64,000 nt of DNA. Origin: JBKEDC01 sp047975205. GTDB lineage: Bacteria > Bacteroidota > Bacteroidia > Bacteroidales > Prolixibacteraceae. Below the pieces are notes generated by a model that was given only the letters and a program-made list of their open reading frames with translations, was not told the origin of the DNA and ran no database searches. Every line of letters starts with the position of its first letter. Position 1 is the stretch's first letter. The position numbers and the translations under genes are program-made. The stretch is taken from assembly GCA_047975205.1 (NCBI GenBank), contig JBKEDC010000035.1, forward strand, positions 36,432 to 100,431, given 5' to 3'. This document shows, one piece after another, positions 25,421 to 33,720 of the stretch.

Positions 25421-26974
25421 TTATATCACTCCTTTTATATAGTCATCAAAAGCAGATAGAGCAGCCTTAGCACCTTCCCCCATTGCGATTACGATCTGTT
25501 TATACGGTACTTCAGAAACATCTCCGGCAGCATAAATCCCCGGTATTTTGGTGCGACAATGTGCATCTATTAATATTTCACCTATGCGGTTAGTTTCTAA
25601 TTTATGAGCAAACACATCGCTATTAGCCTTTAAACCTATTTGCACAAATATGCCATCAAGTTCTAAGGTTTCCTCTATATTAGTCTCCCTATTCTGATAT
25701 TTTAAAGCTGTAATATTCTTGCCATTTCCGATAACCTCGGTAGTGGCTGTGTGAGTTATAATTTTTACGTTATTGAACTCTTCGAGTTTATTCTGAAGAA
25801 CTTTATCGCCTTTTAGTGTGTCCATGAATTCAATTACGGTAACTTCACTGGCTATAGATGCCAAGTCGATAGCCGCCTCTAAGCCCGAATTTCCACCACC
25901 AATAACAGCAACCTTTTTATTTTTATAGAATGGACCATCACAATGTGTGCAAAAGGCCACACCCATACCAATATGCTCAGCTTCTCCGGGCACATTTAGT
26001 TTGCGCCAACTAGCTCCTGTTGCAATAATAATAGCTGAAGCTTTAATCGTTTCACCTAAGCTTGTTTGCAATATTTTAGCTCCGTTTTCCAATTGGAACT
26101 CATTTACTATGCGATTCTCTAGAATATCAATAGGGTATTTTTCTAAATGTTCCTTGAGATTTGATGCTAATTGAGTACCGGTTGTTTTTGGAACGGATAT
26201 TAAGTTCTCGATATCGACAGTTTCAGTAACCTGTCCTCCAATTCTTTCCGCAATGATAGCTGTTTTAAGCCCCTTTCTTGCAGAATAGATTGCAGCTGCA
26301 CTTCCTGCCGGTCCTCCTCCAACGATTACAATATCATATTCTTTCTCTTTCGTATCAATAGGGGTGAAGGTTGTATGCGTTAGCTCTTCTAACTTAGCTA
26401 ACAGCTCATTTAAGGAAGAGCGACCAATGTGTAGTATTTGATCATTTGCATATACCGTAGGCACAGCCTGAATGCCCAAAGCCTCAACTTTGGTTTGATT
26501 AATTGCACCATCAACAATGGTGTGTGTAATATTAGGGTTATAAATAGCCATGATATTTAATGCTTGCACTACTTCGGGGCAGTTTGTGCAACTTAATGAA
26601 ATATAGCTGTTGAGAGATACTTTTGTTTTGATGTTTTGTATTCGTTGAATAGTAAGTTCATCCGGTAAGTTCTTGCCTAACCCCTCTAAATTCAGAATAG
26701 CTAGTAACAAAGTGGTAAATTCATGACTGCTAGGAATAGCCCGAAACTTAATTGGAGCAGTATTGCCATTTTTGCTTATTTCGAAAAATAGATCTTCTCC
26801 ATCTATTTTTGATATGGAAATTTTATCTGAGCAAGCAGAAACTTCATGCAATAGCTCCAATAATTTAGCGTGTTGGGGGTGGTTGTTATTTACAGTAACA
26901 TTAAAGGTAAACTTACTCTTCAGATTTTGGAATAAATCGGTTACTTGTTGTTTTAACGATGTATTAAGTGTCAT
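25421..26974 (-). CDS. ahpF: alkyl hydroperoxide reductase subunit F
   Basis: A 517-residue flavoprotein passing electrons from NAD(P)H to AhpC. The N-terminal double thioredoxin-fold domain has its CxxC at C129/C132 (SCTNCPE). The C-terminal thioredoxin-reductase-like part has FAD motif VIVGGGPAG (about 217-225), the redox CxxC C342/C345 (FCTHCDG), nucleotide motif VIGGGNSGLEAA and the closing GIYAAGDV. All active cysteines sit at positions equivalent to the E. coli enzyme and the length matches. It lies 115 bases after ahpC on the same strand; that gap contains two hairpins and a 12-base A-run (minus strand) right before the ATG. Confidence 0.97.
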   Translation of the reverse strand: MTLNTSLKQQVTDLFQNLKSKFTFNVTVNNNHPQHAKLLELLHEVSACSDKISISKIDGEDLFFEISKNGNTAPIKFRAIPSSHEFTTLLLAILNLEGLGKNLPDELTIQRIQNIKTKVSLNSYISLSCTNCPEVVQALNIMAIYNPNITHTIVDGAINQTKVEALGIQAVPTVYANDQILHIGRSSLNELLAKLEELTHTTFTPIDTKEKEYDIVIVGGGPAGSAAAIYSARKGLKTAIIAERIGGQVTETVDIENLISVPKTTGTQLASNLKEHLEKYPIDILENRIVNEFQLENGAKILQTSLGETIKASAIIIATGASWRKLNVPGEAEHIGMGVAFCTHCDGPFYKNKKVAVIGGGNSGLEAAIDLASIASEVTVIEFMDTLKGDKVLQNKLEEFNNVKIITHTATTEVIGNGKNITALKYQNRETNIEETLELDGIFVQIGLKANSDVFAHKLETNRIGEILIDAHCRTKIPGIYAAGDVSEVPYKQIVIAMGEGAKAALSAFDDYIKGVI

Positions 26975-26991
26975 TGTTTTTTTTTTTTGTA

Positions 26992-27059
26992 TGCATCCGT
27001 TTAGGGATGCAAGGGTTAGAAAAGCAAAAGGGAAAAAGCTAGTTGCTCTTTCCCTTTTG
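26992..27059 (-). promoter_or_regulatory. two hairpins in the ahpC-ahpF gap
   Basis: On the minus strand, CAAAAGGGAAA pairs with TTTCCCTTTTG (27025-27059, inner AGC/GCT extension), and TGCATCC pairs with GGATGCA (26992-27011, 6-base loop). The first could be a partial terminator or processing site lowering ahpF relative to ahpC; the second sits directly before the A-run and ahpF start. Confidence 0.55.
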
Positions 27060-27089
27060 TATAGCTATAATTAATGTTTTAATCAAACC

Positions 27090-27653
27090 TTATAGTATAC
27101 CTACTAAATCAATACTTGGCTCTAATGTATCTTCACCTTCTTGCCATTTTGCAGGACAAACTTCAGCTGGGTGAGCTGCAACGAACTGTAAAGCTTTAAT
27201 TTTACGAAGAAGCTCGGAAGCATCTCTACCTACGTTGCCGGCAACCACCTCATAGGCTACTATTTCGCCGTTAGGATTTACCACGAATGTTCCGCGTTCA
27301 GCCATACCGTCAGCTTCAATCATGACATCAAATCCGCGAGATAAAACACCGGTAGGATCAGCTAACATTGGATATTCAATTTTTTTAATTCTAGCTGATG
27401 CCTCTTTCCATGCTTTGTGCACAAAATGAGTATCAGTTGATACAGAATAAACTTCAACACCAATTTTCTTGAATTCATTGTAGTTGTCGGCTAAATCTTC
27501 TAATTCAGTTGGACAAATGAATGTGAAATCTGCAGGATAGAAGAAGAATACAGACCATTTTCCGAGTATGCTTTCTTTTGATACCTCTTCGAATTGATTG
27601 TTTACAAATGATTGTACTTTAAAATCTACGATTTGTTTTCCAATTTGTGACAT
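27090..27653 (-). CDS. ahpC: alkyl hydroperoxide reductase subunit C (peroxiredoxin)
   Basis: A 187-residue typical 2-Cys peroxiredoxin reducing hydrogen peroxide and organic peroxides. Peroxidatic C47 is in FTFICPTE, resolving C166 in HPAEVCPAKW, and the GGxG-like/YF region near the C-terminus marks the hydroperoxide-sensitive AhpC type. It is recycled by the adjacent ahpF product. In Bacteroides the ahpCF operon is controlled by OxyR; I did not identify a binding site here. The promoter upstream has an excellent match to the phylum consensus. Confidence 0.97.
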   Translation of the reverse strand: MSQIGKQIVDFKVQSFVNNQFEEVSKESILGKWSVFFFYPADFTFICPTELEDLADNYNEFKKIGVEVYSVSTDTHFVHKAWKEASARIKKIEYPMLADPTGVLSRGFDVMIEADGMAERGTFVVNPNGEIVAYEVVAGNVGRDASELLRKIKALQFVAAHPAEVCPAKWQEGEDTLEPSIDLVGIL

Positions 27654-27696
27654 AATATTTCTGTTTTTAAATGTTTATATTTCCTTTTTCTGTTAG

Positions 27697-27728
27697 CAAA
27701 TGTATGGAACACGATCACGTCAATCAAA
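27697..27728 (-). promoter_or_regulatory. ahpC promoter
   Basis: The minus strand has TACATTTG (27697-27704) and TTTG (27725-27728), 20 bases apart, both exact consensus matches. The leader would be about 38 bases. Confidence 0.7.
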
Positions 27729-27999
27729 CTGTTTTTTTCTATTCATTTTAGATAAAATCTATATTTGTCATTTATTCAATAAGTTTATACAATATTTATG
27801 CCTGAAACTTACTATAAGAATTATGATTGCGGTAAGCGGAAGATGAATTTTAATTGTTTTAAGTTGTTACGAAAACTAATAATTATAGTCAACTTTTAAG
27901 AATAACGGGAGTATTCCTTGAATGCCGAATTGAGAGGTAATGTGATGTTTAGAATATTTCTAATTTAAAAGAAAGAAATTAAGAAAAATAGAAAAATTC
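27729..27999. other. intergenic region upstream of ahpC and tRNA-Asn
   Basis: AT-rich DNA between the divergent ahpC and tRNA-Asn promoters. I see no gene or structured RNA; regulatory sites for ahpC would be expected here, but none stands out. Confidence 0.4.
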
Positions 28000-28029
28000 T
28001 TGTAGAATATATTTTTGATACTACCTTTG
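28000..28029 (+). promoter_or_regulatory. tRNA-Asn promoter
   Basis: TTG (28000-28002) and TACCTTTG (28022-28029) are 19 bases apart; the start site would lie about 25 bases before the tRNA. Confidence 0.6.
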
Positions 28030-28059
28030 TGTCGCTTTTGGAAATAGAGCGTGATAATT

Positions 28060-28133
28060 TCCCCAATAGCTCAGTTGGTTAGAGCGGCGGACTGTTAATC
28101 CGTAGGTCGTAGGTTCAAGTCCTACTTGGGGAG
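28060..28133 (+). tRNA. tRNA-Asn (GTT)
   Basis: A 74-base cloverleaf: acceptor TCCCCAA/TTGGGGA (7 bp perfect), D arm GCTCAGTTGGTTAGAGC, anticodon stem CGGA/TCCG around CTGTTAA (anticodon GTT), T arm GTAGG/CCTAC with TTCAAGT loop, discriminator G. CCA is not encoded. Single gene with its own promoter and terminator. Confidence 0.96.
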
Positions 28134-28168
28134 CGAAAGGCGAAGCTAAGAAACGCCAAAAGTGTACA

Positions 28169-28208
28169 AAGTCCTGTAAAACATCAGTTTTGCAGGACTT
28201 TTTTTATT
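28169..28208 (+). terminator. tRNA-Asn terminator
   Basis: AAGTCCTGTAAAAC pairs with GTTTTGCAGGACTT (14 bp, one wobble, loop ATCA) and continues into a run of T residues. Confidence 0.9.
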
Positions 28209-28740
28209 TTCGATGGACAGTTGAAGGGCGCGGAAAGGGAACGGTTCATGGTTTGGAAATGGATAGATAGTTTTACTTTATCTTTCGGACATGGAACTTT
28301 TCAAATAATAAACCTATCGGGTGAGTTAAATACGCTTTGATTTAACTCCGTCAACAGGCTTCTTTTAGTGAACAATAATGAGCATACCATGAACTAAGTT
28401 TTCTCATTATTATAAAAGTATGCCATAAATTTGATGTAATTTATATTATTAGTAGTTATAAATTAGAAAATTTTGCATACACTCCTCTTTTTATACTTTG
28501 AGAAATAGCTGCATATTGCATAATTGCGCACATATTTCATAACAATTCGCTCAAGAAATTCATTAATGCATTATAAAAGATAAATTTATATCTGCAACTA
28601 CACACGTAACAAAACTTAAAAAACTACAACTCTACAGCTGTTAATGTATCAATATGATTATTTTTCTCTATCTTTAGTGAAATATTGAAACCCTACAGAT
28701 TATTTACCTAAACTCTATTTAATAACAAAAAAACTTTTTT
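28209..28740. other. intergenic region before the symporter gene
   Basis: Contains a 9-bp perfect hairpin (GAGTTAAAT/ATTTAACTC, 28323-28348) of unknown role and a near-consensus -7 box TATCTTTA at 28669-28676, 65 bases before the symporter ATG. No gene seen. Confidence 0.45.
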
Positions 28741-30423
28741 ATGTCGAAACTTAATGACGTTCTTGCACTTATTGACAGCTACATCGGGGGAAGCACTTGG
28801 TTTGTTTTCTTTCTGTTGGGCACGGGTTTATTCTTCACTATATACCTAAAATTTCCTCAATTCAGGTATCTAAAGTATTCTTTTAAAATTCTAAGTGGTA
28901 AATTTGATGACAAAAATGACAAAGGCGACACTTCGCACTTCCAAGCCTTAAGTACTGCCCTTTCCGGCACCGTAGGTACGGGGAATATTGCCGGAGTAGC
29001 TTTGGCTATTCACTTAGGAGGTCCGGCAGCTCTATTTTGGATGTTGGTTACTGCCCTAGTTGGTATGACAACTAAGTTTGTTGAAGTAAGTCTTTCTCAT
29101 AAATACCGCGAGCGAACTGCTGATGGTACGATGGCAGGCGGACCTATGTATTACATGAAAAATAGGCTCAACATGAAATGGTTGGCCGTCATTTTTGCAC
29201 TAGCTACTATCGCATCAGCTTTCGGAACCGGAAGTTTGCCACAAATCAATTCAATCTCTAACTCGCTATTCAGCACCTTTGGTATAAATAAAGTATTAAC
29301 CGGAGCTGTCCTCGCCATTCTTTTGGCTTTTGTTACTATGGGGGGAATCAAACGGATTGCCAATGTAACCTCTAGATTGGTACCCTTTATGGCTATTGTT
29401 TACTTTGTTGGTGCTATTGCTGTAATTTGTTATAACTACCAAAATTTCATTCCTGCCATTGAATCTATATTTACTAATGTGTTTAATAGCACATCAGCAA
29501 CGGGCGGATTCCTTGGTGCCAGTTTTGCTTTCGCCTTTAATCGAGGAGTTAACCGCGGATTGTTCTCTAATGAAGCCGGACAAGGTTCAGCTCCAATTGC
29601 TCACGCCTCTGCTAAAGGGCATGAGTCTGTATCAGAAGGTTTAGTTGCTTTATTAGAGCCATTCATCGATACTATAGTCATTTGTTCTCTTACCGGGTTA
29701 GTTATTCTTTCGTCAGGTGTGTGGACGGAAAAAATCGATAATCAATTCCAAACTGCAGATATCAACATCTTAGGTACAAAATTAGATGATCATAATGAAG
29801 CAGATAGAGCTGAACTCCATCATTTCTTAGTCGATAACAAACCTGAAAAGGAATTTACCGGAGATTTACATGTTGAAAATGGCATCATTTTAAACAAAAA
29901 CATCACGTTATTACACGCTCGTTCTGTTGCTGAAAATGTAGTGGTATATAATGATGATAAAGCTTTCACCGGAGATGTGCCCGTTAAGAATGGCTATCTC
30001 AATGAAAATATAAAACTTAAATTTGAAGGAAAATCACTGATCCACAGTGCCCCATTAACTACCCAAGCTTTCTCTAGAAGTTGGTTTGGAGAATATGGTA
30101 AATACATTGTTTCCTTCGGACTGTTATTGTTTGCATTCTCAACAGCAATTGCATGGAGCTATTACGGTGATCGAGCTGTAATTTTCTTGTGGGGAGAGAA
30201 AGCTTTAATCTATTTCAGAATTATTTATCCGGTATCTTTCTTCTTTGCAGCCTTTACAGATACCACAATTATTTGGACATTATCAGGAATTACTATAGCT
30301 TTGATGACTATTCCGAACCTTATTGGAATACTCTTGCTCCGAAAAGAAGTTAAGAGTGACATCAAAAGTTTCTGGGTAGAATACGGAAAAAGGTTTCCGA
30401 ATGAAAAAGTTCCCAAAGGATAA
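28741..30423 (+). CDS. sodium:alanine symporter (AGCS) family protein with periplasm/cytoplasm insert
   Basis: A 560-residue inner-membrane symporter. AGCS signatures are clear: TVGTGNIAGVALA (78-89), GGPMYYM (133-139) and NEAGQGSAPIAHASA (277-291). Proteins of this family import alanine or glycine with sodium and are usually about 450-490 residues. The extra length is a hydrophilic insert at about 330-438, between two membrane segments, holding two related units starting FTGD at 372 and 409 (FTGDLHVENG and FTGDVPVKNG). Membrane segments resume at about 453. Codon use looks the same across the insert. A receiver-only regulator starts 18 bases downstream. Substrate specificity is inferred from the family only. 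Confidence 0.92.
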   Translation: MSKLNDVLALIDSYIGGSTWFVFFLLGTGLFFTIYLKFPQFRYLKYSFKILSGKFDDKNDKGDTSHFQALSTALSGTVGTGNIAGVALAIHLGGPAALFWMLVTALVGMTTKFVEVSLSHKYRERTADGTMAGGPMYYMKNRLNMKWLAVIFALATIASAFGTGSLPQINSISNSLFSTFGINKVLTGAVLAILLAFVTMGGIKRIANVTSRLVPFMAIVYFVGAIAVICYNYQNFIPAIESIFTNVFNSTSATGGFLGASFAFAFNRGVNRGLFSNEAGQGSAPIAHASAKGHESVSEGLVALLEPFIDTIVICSLTGLVILSSGVWTEKIDNQFQTADINILGTKLDDHNEADRAELHHFLVDNKPEKEFTGDLHVENGIILNKNITLLHARSVAENVVVYNDDKAFTGDVPVKNGYLNENIKLKFEGKSLIHSAPLTTQAFSRSWFGEYGKYIVSFGLLLFAFSTAIAWSYYGDRAVIFLWGEKALIYFRIIYPVSFFFAAFTDTTIIWTLSGITIALMTIPNLIGILLLRKEVKSDIKSFWVEYGKRFPNEKVPKG

Positions 30424-30441
30424 ATAACAATTAACACAATA

Positions 30442-30831
30442 ATGCCTAGAAGTTTAAGCGATTTAAAAGTTCTAATAATTGACGATAATGTCATTAATCA
30501 TAAAATACTTTCTTATCCTCTAAAGTCGATGTTCAAAGGTATACTCAGTGCCTATGATGGTGTCGAAGGCCTGAATCGGTTTAAAACAGATGGTGCTGAT
30601 ATTATATTGATGGATGTTAGTATGCCTGTAATGGACGGTTTGACATGTACTCAAGCCATTAGAAATTATGAAAGTGAGAATAATGCACTTAAAAAAGTAA
30701 TTATTTTAGCCGTTACCGGAAGCGAAAGTGATGAAGACATTGAGTCGTATTTAGCTGCCGGCATGAACGGACATGTTGGCAAACCGGTAGATATCGATTT
30801 ACTTCTAGAAACTATTGAAGATTTGCTTTAA
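30442..30831 (+). CDS. receiver-only response regulator
   Basis: A 129-residue CheY-like protein made of one receiver domain and nothing else. It has D14/D15 in IIDDN, phosphoacceptor D58 in LMDVSMPVMDG, T92 in AVTGS and K114 in GKPVD. With no DNA-binding output domain it probably acts by protein contact or as a phosphorelay intermediate. It follows the symporter gene by 18 bases and shares its terminator, so the two are likely co-transcribed; whether it modulates the transporter is not known. No histidine kinase is adjacent; two orphan kinases lie 8-13 kb away at 39.0-43.5 kb. Confidence 0.92.
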   Translation: MPRSLSDLKVLIIDDNVINHKILSYPLKSMFKGILSAYDGVEGLNRFKTDGADIILMDVSMPVMDGLTCTQAIRNYESENNALKKVIILAVTGSESDEDIESYLAAGMNGHVGKPVDIDLLLETIEDLL

Positions 30832-30836
30832 ACTCC

Positions 30837-30880
30837 AAATCCGATATTCCTTCCAAACTTGAGGGAATATCGGATTTTAT
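30837..30880 (+). terminator. symporter/receiver operon terminator
   Basis: AAATCCGATATTCC pairs with GGAATATCGGATTT (14 bp, 13-base loop) followed by TTTTATAT, right after the receiver gene stop. Confidence 0.8.
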
Positions 30881-31323
30881 ATTTGTTTGAGGAGTTGAAG
30901 ATTAGTGTAAAAGTTCAAACAATTACTTATTCTACCGAAAAACTCGTGGAAAATTAATAATTATAGTTAGCACTAATGAACTTAAGGAGTGCTTCTTTCA
31001 ATACTATGAAAGAAACAAAGTGACAAATGAAAAGTATGCAAGATAAGCTTGAGAAGCATGGTTAAGTTCGGATGTATGCACATATATTGGTTGGGGTTGC
31101 TTCACAGCTATATTCGTAATCGACGGAGTAGTATTATGAATAAGGCCAATGGGGTTATTTTTGCATACCTATTTGAAATAGCATCCTTCTAAGTATTCAT
31201 TCTTTAAATACGTTACTTAATCAAAATGGGTATTTGACTCTGAAACTTACGGCTCAATTTGATGAGGAATTATATCCCATTAATTTCGTACAATTGTAAT
31301 GCTAAATAATCTGTTACACTACA
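30881..31323. other. intergenic region before the hydrolase lipoprotein gene
   Basis: No gene, tRNA or clear repeat seen. A TACAATTG sequence at 31289-31296 is a one-mismatch -7 box 28 bases before the next ATG. Confidence 0.4.
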
Positions 31324-32682
31324 ATGAGAAAACAAACATTATTCATTAAACTAATCTGCTTGCTTATTTTTGCCTCTTGTGGGAATAAAAACACTCCTAT
31401 AAATAAAATGTATAGCAAATCTGTTGGCGATTCTATCAACTATCAAATATACACTCCTGATAATCCTAGTTTTGATTTGGATAGCAATTTCATGACTGTA
31501 GTTTATCTGACAAATTTAGGCTTTGATAAGATAGGAAATAATGATTGTTCAGACGATGTAGATTGGCTATTATCACAAGGTTATAGAGTTGTGAAACTCG
31601 ATTATTTGAATAAAGATCGAGCGATTTCTCCATTAATAAATAAAGATATTATTTCGATAAATGATTCTATTGGAGCAGGTTCTTTTTTAGGTATGGATGA
31701 TTGTTCGTTTTATCGGTCATACGTTTTATTCGAAGGTTATAGGATAAAGCGTGATGTCGCATATTATAAAGATGACCCCAATGTTTATAACTCTCCAAAA
31801 GAATATACCGAAGGCGACTCTTTATATATGGATATAATTTATCCTGCCAACCCGAAGAATCCTATTCCTGTGATTTTGTCTTTTTCGTATAGCAACAGCT
31901 ATGCTACATGGAATTCCGACAAGCAGGAACTCTCTGCTATAAACAAACACCAACGATTGAAACAAGCATACACTTTGTCGGGATTCAACGACTCGTTTTT
32001 AGAAGGAGCTCCGGCAAGAAAAATTGCCTGGGCTATTGCCGACCATCCGAAATATTGTTCATGGGGCAAAGGAAAACCGAAAGATGGTCCTAGTGATGCA
32101 TACAAATCATATCAAACTAATCCGGATGCTGTATGCAAAGTAAAATCGGCAGTGAGAACTCTCAGAGCTGAAGGTGGAAAGCTAGGGTTATCCGGTGAAA
32201 TAGGTATATACGGATTCTCACGAGGCTCTACGGCTGGCTCATTGGCAATTGGTGATAAACAGGTTCCCGAATTCAAAAACAATGGATTACACATTGAAGT
32301 AAATGATGATGTCCAAGCTGCCGCGTTAGGTCCCGGAGTATTCGATTATACAAAAATATACGATCACAAAGATGACGGTGACAAAAACCTAGAGCTCCGA
32401 TGTCCATGGGTATGGGGAGAGTTGAAAGAGAACAGAGACTTTTGGGATAAGATGGGTGCATCGTACCTAGTAGAGAGCTCAAAAACTGCACCAACATTGT
32501 TTTTCTATAATACTACTGACGAGACTTATTATCTGTCGCAAATTGTAGCATTAAAAGCTAAGCTTGATTCATTGTCGGTACCAACAAAGATTGTGGTTGA
32601 TTATGGAAAGGGACATTCAGTACCGCAAACAGGAGAGTCGTTGAGTGTTTTATATGATTTTTTCTCGGGAGAGTTGAAGTAG
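31324..32682 (+). CDS. alpha/beta-hydrolase-fold lipoprotein (putative esterase)
   Basis: A 452-residue lipoprotein (lipobox FASC, Cys19) with an alpha/beta-hydrolase domain. The nucleophile elbow GFSRGS puts Ser299 at the active site; Asp399 (NTTDETY) and His431 (GKGHSVP) are at the right places for the acid and histidine of the triad. About 160 residues precede the hydrolase core and I recognise no domain in them. It looks like the esterases and peptidases that Bacteroidota place at the cell surface or periplasm, but the substrate is unknown. It stands alone and has a terminator about 120 bases downstream. Confidence 0.8.
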   Translation: MRKQTLFIKLICLLIFASCGNKNTPINKMYSKSVGDSINYQIYTPDNPSFDLDSNFMTVVYLTNLGFDKIGNNDCSDDVDWLLSQGYRVVKLDYLNKDRAISPLINKDIISINDSIGAGSFLGMDDCSFYRSYVLFEGYRIKRDVAYYKDDPNVYNSPKEYTEGDSLYMDIIYPANPKNPIPVILSFSYSNSYATWNSDKQELSAINKHQRLKQAYTLSGFNDSFLEGAPARKIAWAIADHPKYCSWGKGKPKDGPSDAYKSYQTNPDAVCKVKSAVRTLRAEGGKLGLSGEIGIYGFSRGSTAGSLAIGDKQVPEFKNNGLHIEVNDDVQAAALGPGVFDYTKIYDHKDDGDKNLELRCPWVWGELKENRDFWDKMGASYLVESSKTAPTLFFYNTTDETYYLSQIVALKAKLDSLSVPTKIVVDYGKGHSVPQTGESLSVLYDFFSGELK

Positions 32683-33206
32683 AAAGGGATATCAGGTGAG
32701 TTTCTCCGACACTATTTCGCAGATTGTGTAAGTTAAATATTACCGAGTATTGTATTTAATTATAATCTTACCCTATCCTCAAAAATAACTAAAAACTGAT
32801 TAAGGACAGTGTCCTAATTTCCAATGAGCATTGTCCTTTTTTGTGTATTCTCTGAGAGAGAGAATATACGGATATCATTGCAGTTTGGTCAGTATAGAAA
32901 GGAGGTTTGTTTTTCGTGTGTTTCCTAATCTTACCATCGAGGTTTTCCGTAAGGTTTGTAGTGTATATTATTTTTCTGATTTTCATGGGGAATTCAAAGA
33001 ATGCGATCAAACCCTCCTAATTATTTTCCCGGCTCTTTACAGTAATAGGAATATTTACTCTCCTATTTGTCTGTTCAGTCTTTTAATGCGGACTGAGCAA
33101 CTTCTTTTGTGAATGCTATACTTGTTTCATATCGCTAATAAATACCTTTTTATCTTTCCGTGCAATGGTCTTAAATAAATGAAGCTAGCTTTTTCATGTT
33201 TTATAT
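32683..33206. other. intergenic region without a supported gene
   Basis: Contains one terminator hairpin (32802-32842) and otherwise AT-rich DNA. Short open frames on both strands (up to 93 codons) have Cys/Phe/Arg-rich, non-protein-like composition and no convincing start signals. Confidence 0.45.
32802..32842 (+). terminator. hydrolase gene terminator
   Basis: AAGGACAGTG pairs with CATTGTCCTT (10 bp, one wobble) with a 17-base loop that includes an alternative small AGGACAGTGTCCT palindrome; a TTTTTT run follows. Confidence 0.7.
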
Positions 33207-33236
33207 TTTGGCATCAAATGCATTTAACTATTTTTG
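33207..33236 (+). promoter_or_regulatory. DUF4268 gene promoter
   Basis: TTTG (33207-33210) and TATTTTTG (33229-33236) are 18 bases apart. The -7 box ends only 6 bases before the ATG at 33243, so the transcript should begin at or within a few bases of the start codon. Confidence 0.6.
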
Positions 33237-33242
33237 TACCTG

Positions 33243-33710
33243 ATGTATACAAGAGAACAAGCAAAAAAATTAAGAAAACAGTTTTGGATTACCTTTTCTA
33301 AACGGTGCGAATTAATTCCTGAATTAAAACATCGTAAGAAAAAATGGATACTTTACGACACGAGCATATCGGGGCTTGACTTAAAGTTTCACTTAGGTCG
33401 GAACAATGTTATGGTGATGATTGAATTAAATCATCGAAACGAAGATAAACGATTGGAGGCTTTTGAACTGCTTTCAAGTTACAAGGTAATTTTAGAGGAA
33501 GGCTTTGACGATGGTCTTATTTGGGAACTTTGTTATGAGCGAGAGAGCGGTGAACAAGTAAGTAGGGTGTATGTAGAAAATCTTGGTTATGACTTTCATA
33601 GCCAGAATCAATGGGCAGATATCTTTAATTTTTTCATTGATAACATGTTAAAGTTAGAACATAACTTTTTTGAAATTCAAGATATATTAAAAGAAAACCT
33701 CAACAAATAA
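33243..33710 (+). CDS. DUF4268 domain protein
   Basis: A 155-residue protein matching the DUF4268 pattern as I know it: MYTREQAKKLRKQFWITF at the N-terminus, then IELNHRNEDKRLEAFELL and a C-terminal NQWADIFNFFIDNM. In larger proteins this domain is fused to nuclease-like N-terminal domains; here it is alone. It has no signal peptide or membrane segment, so it is cytoplasmic. I chose ATG 33243 over an in-frame TTG three codons upstream that overlaps the promoter. The cyuA-like gene begins 11 bases later, so the two are probably one transcript. No molecular function is established for the stand-alone domain. Confidence 0.85.
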   Translation: MYTREQAKKLRKQFWITFSKRCELIPELKHRKKKWILYDTSISGLDLKFHLGRNNVMVMIELNHRNEDKRLEAFELLSSYKVILEEGFDDGLIWELCYERESGEQVSRVYVENLGYDFHSQNQWADIFNFFIDNMLKLEHNFFEIQDILKENLNK

Positions 33711-33720
33711 ACATAAACGT

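Noticed and set aside
32831..33112. Possible small gene of 93 codons (and an opposite frame at 32789-33010)
   Set aside because: It starts in the T-run of a terminator, has no promoter, and its Phe/Cys/Arg-rich product resembles translated AT-rich noncoding DNA.
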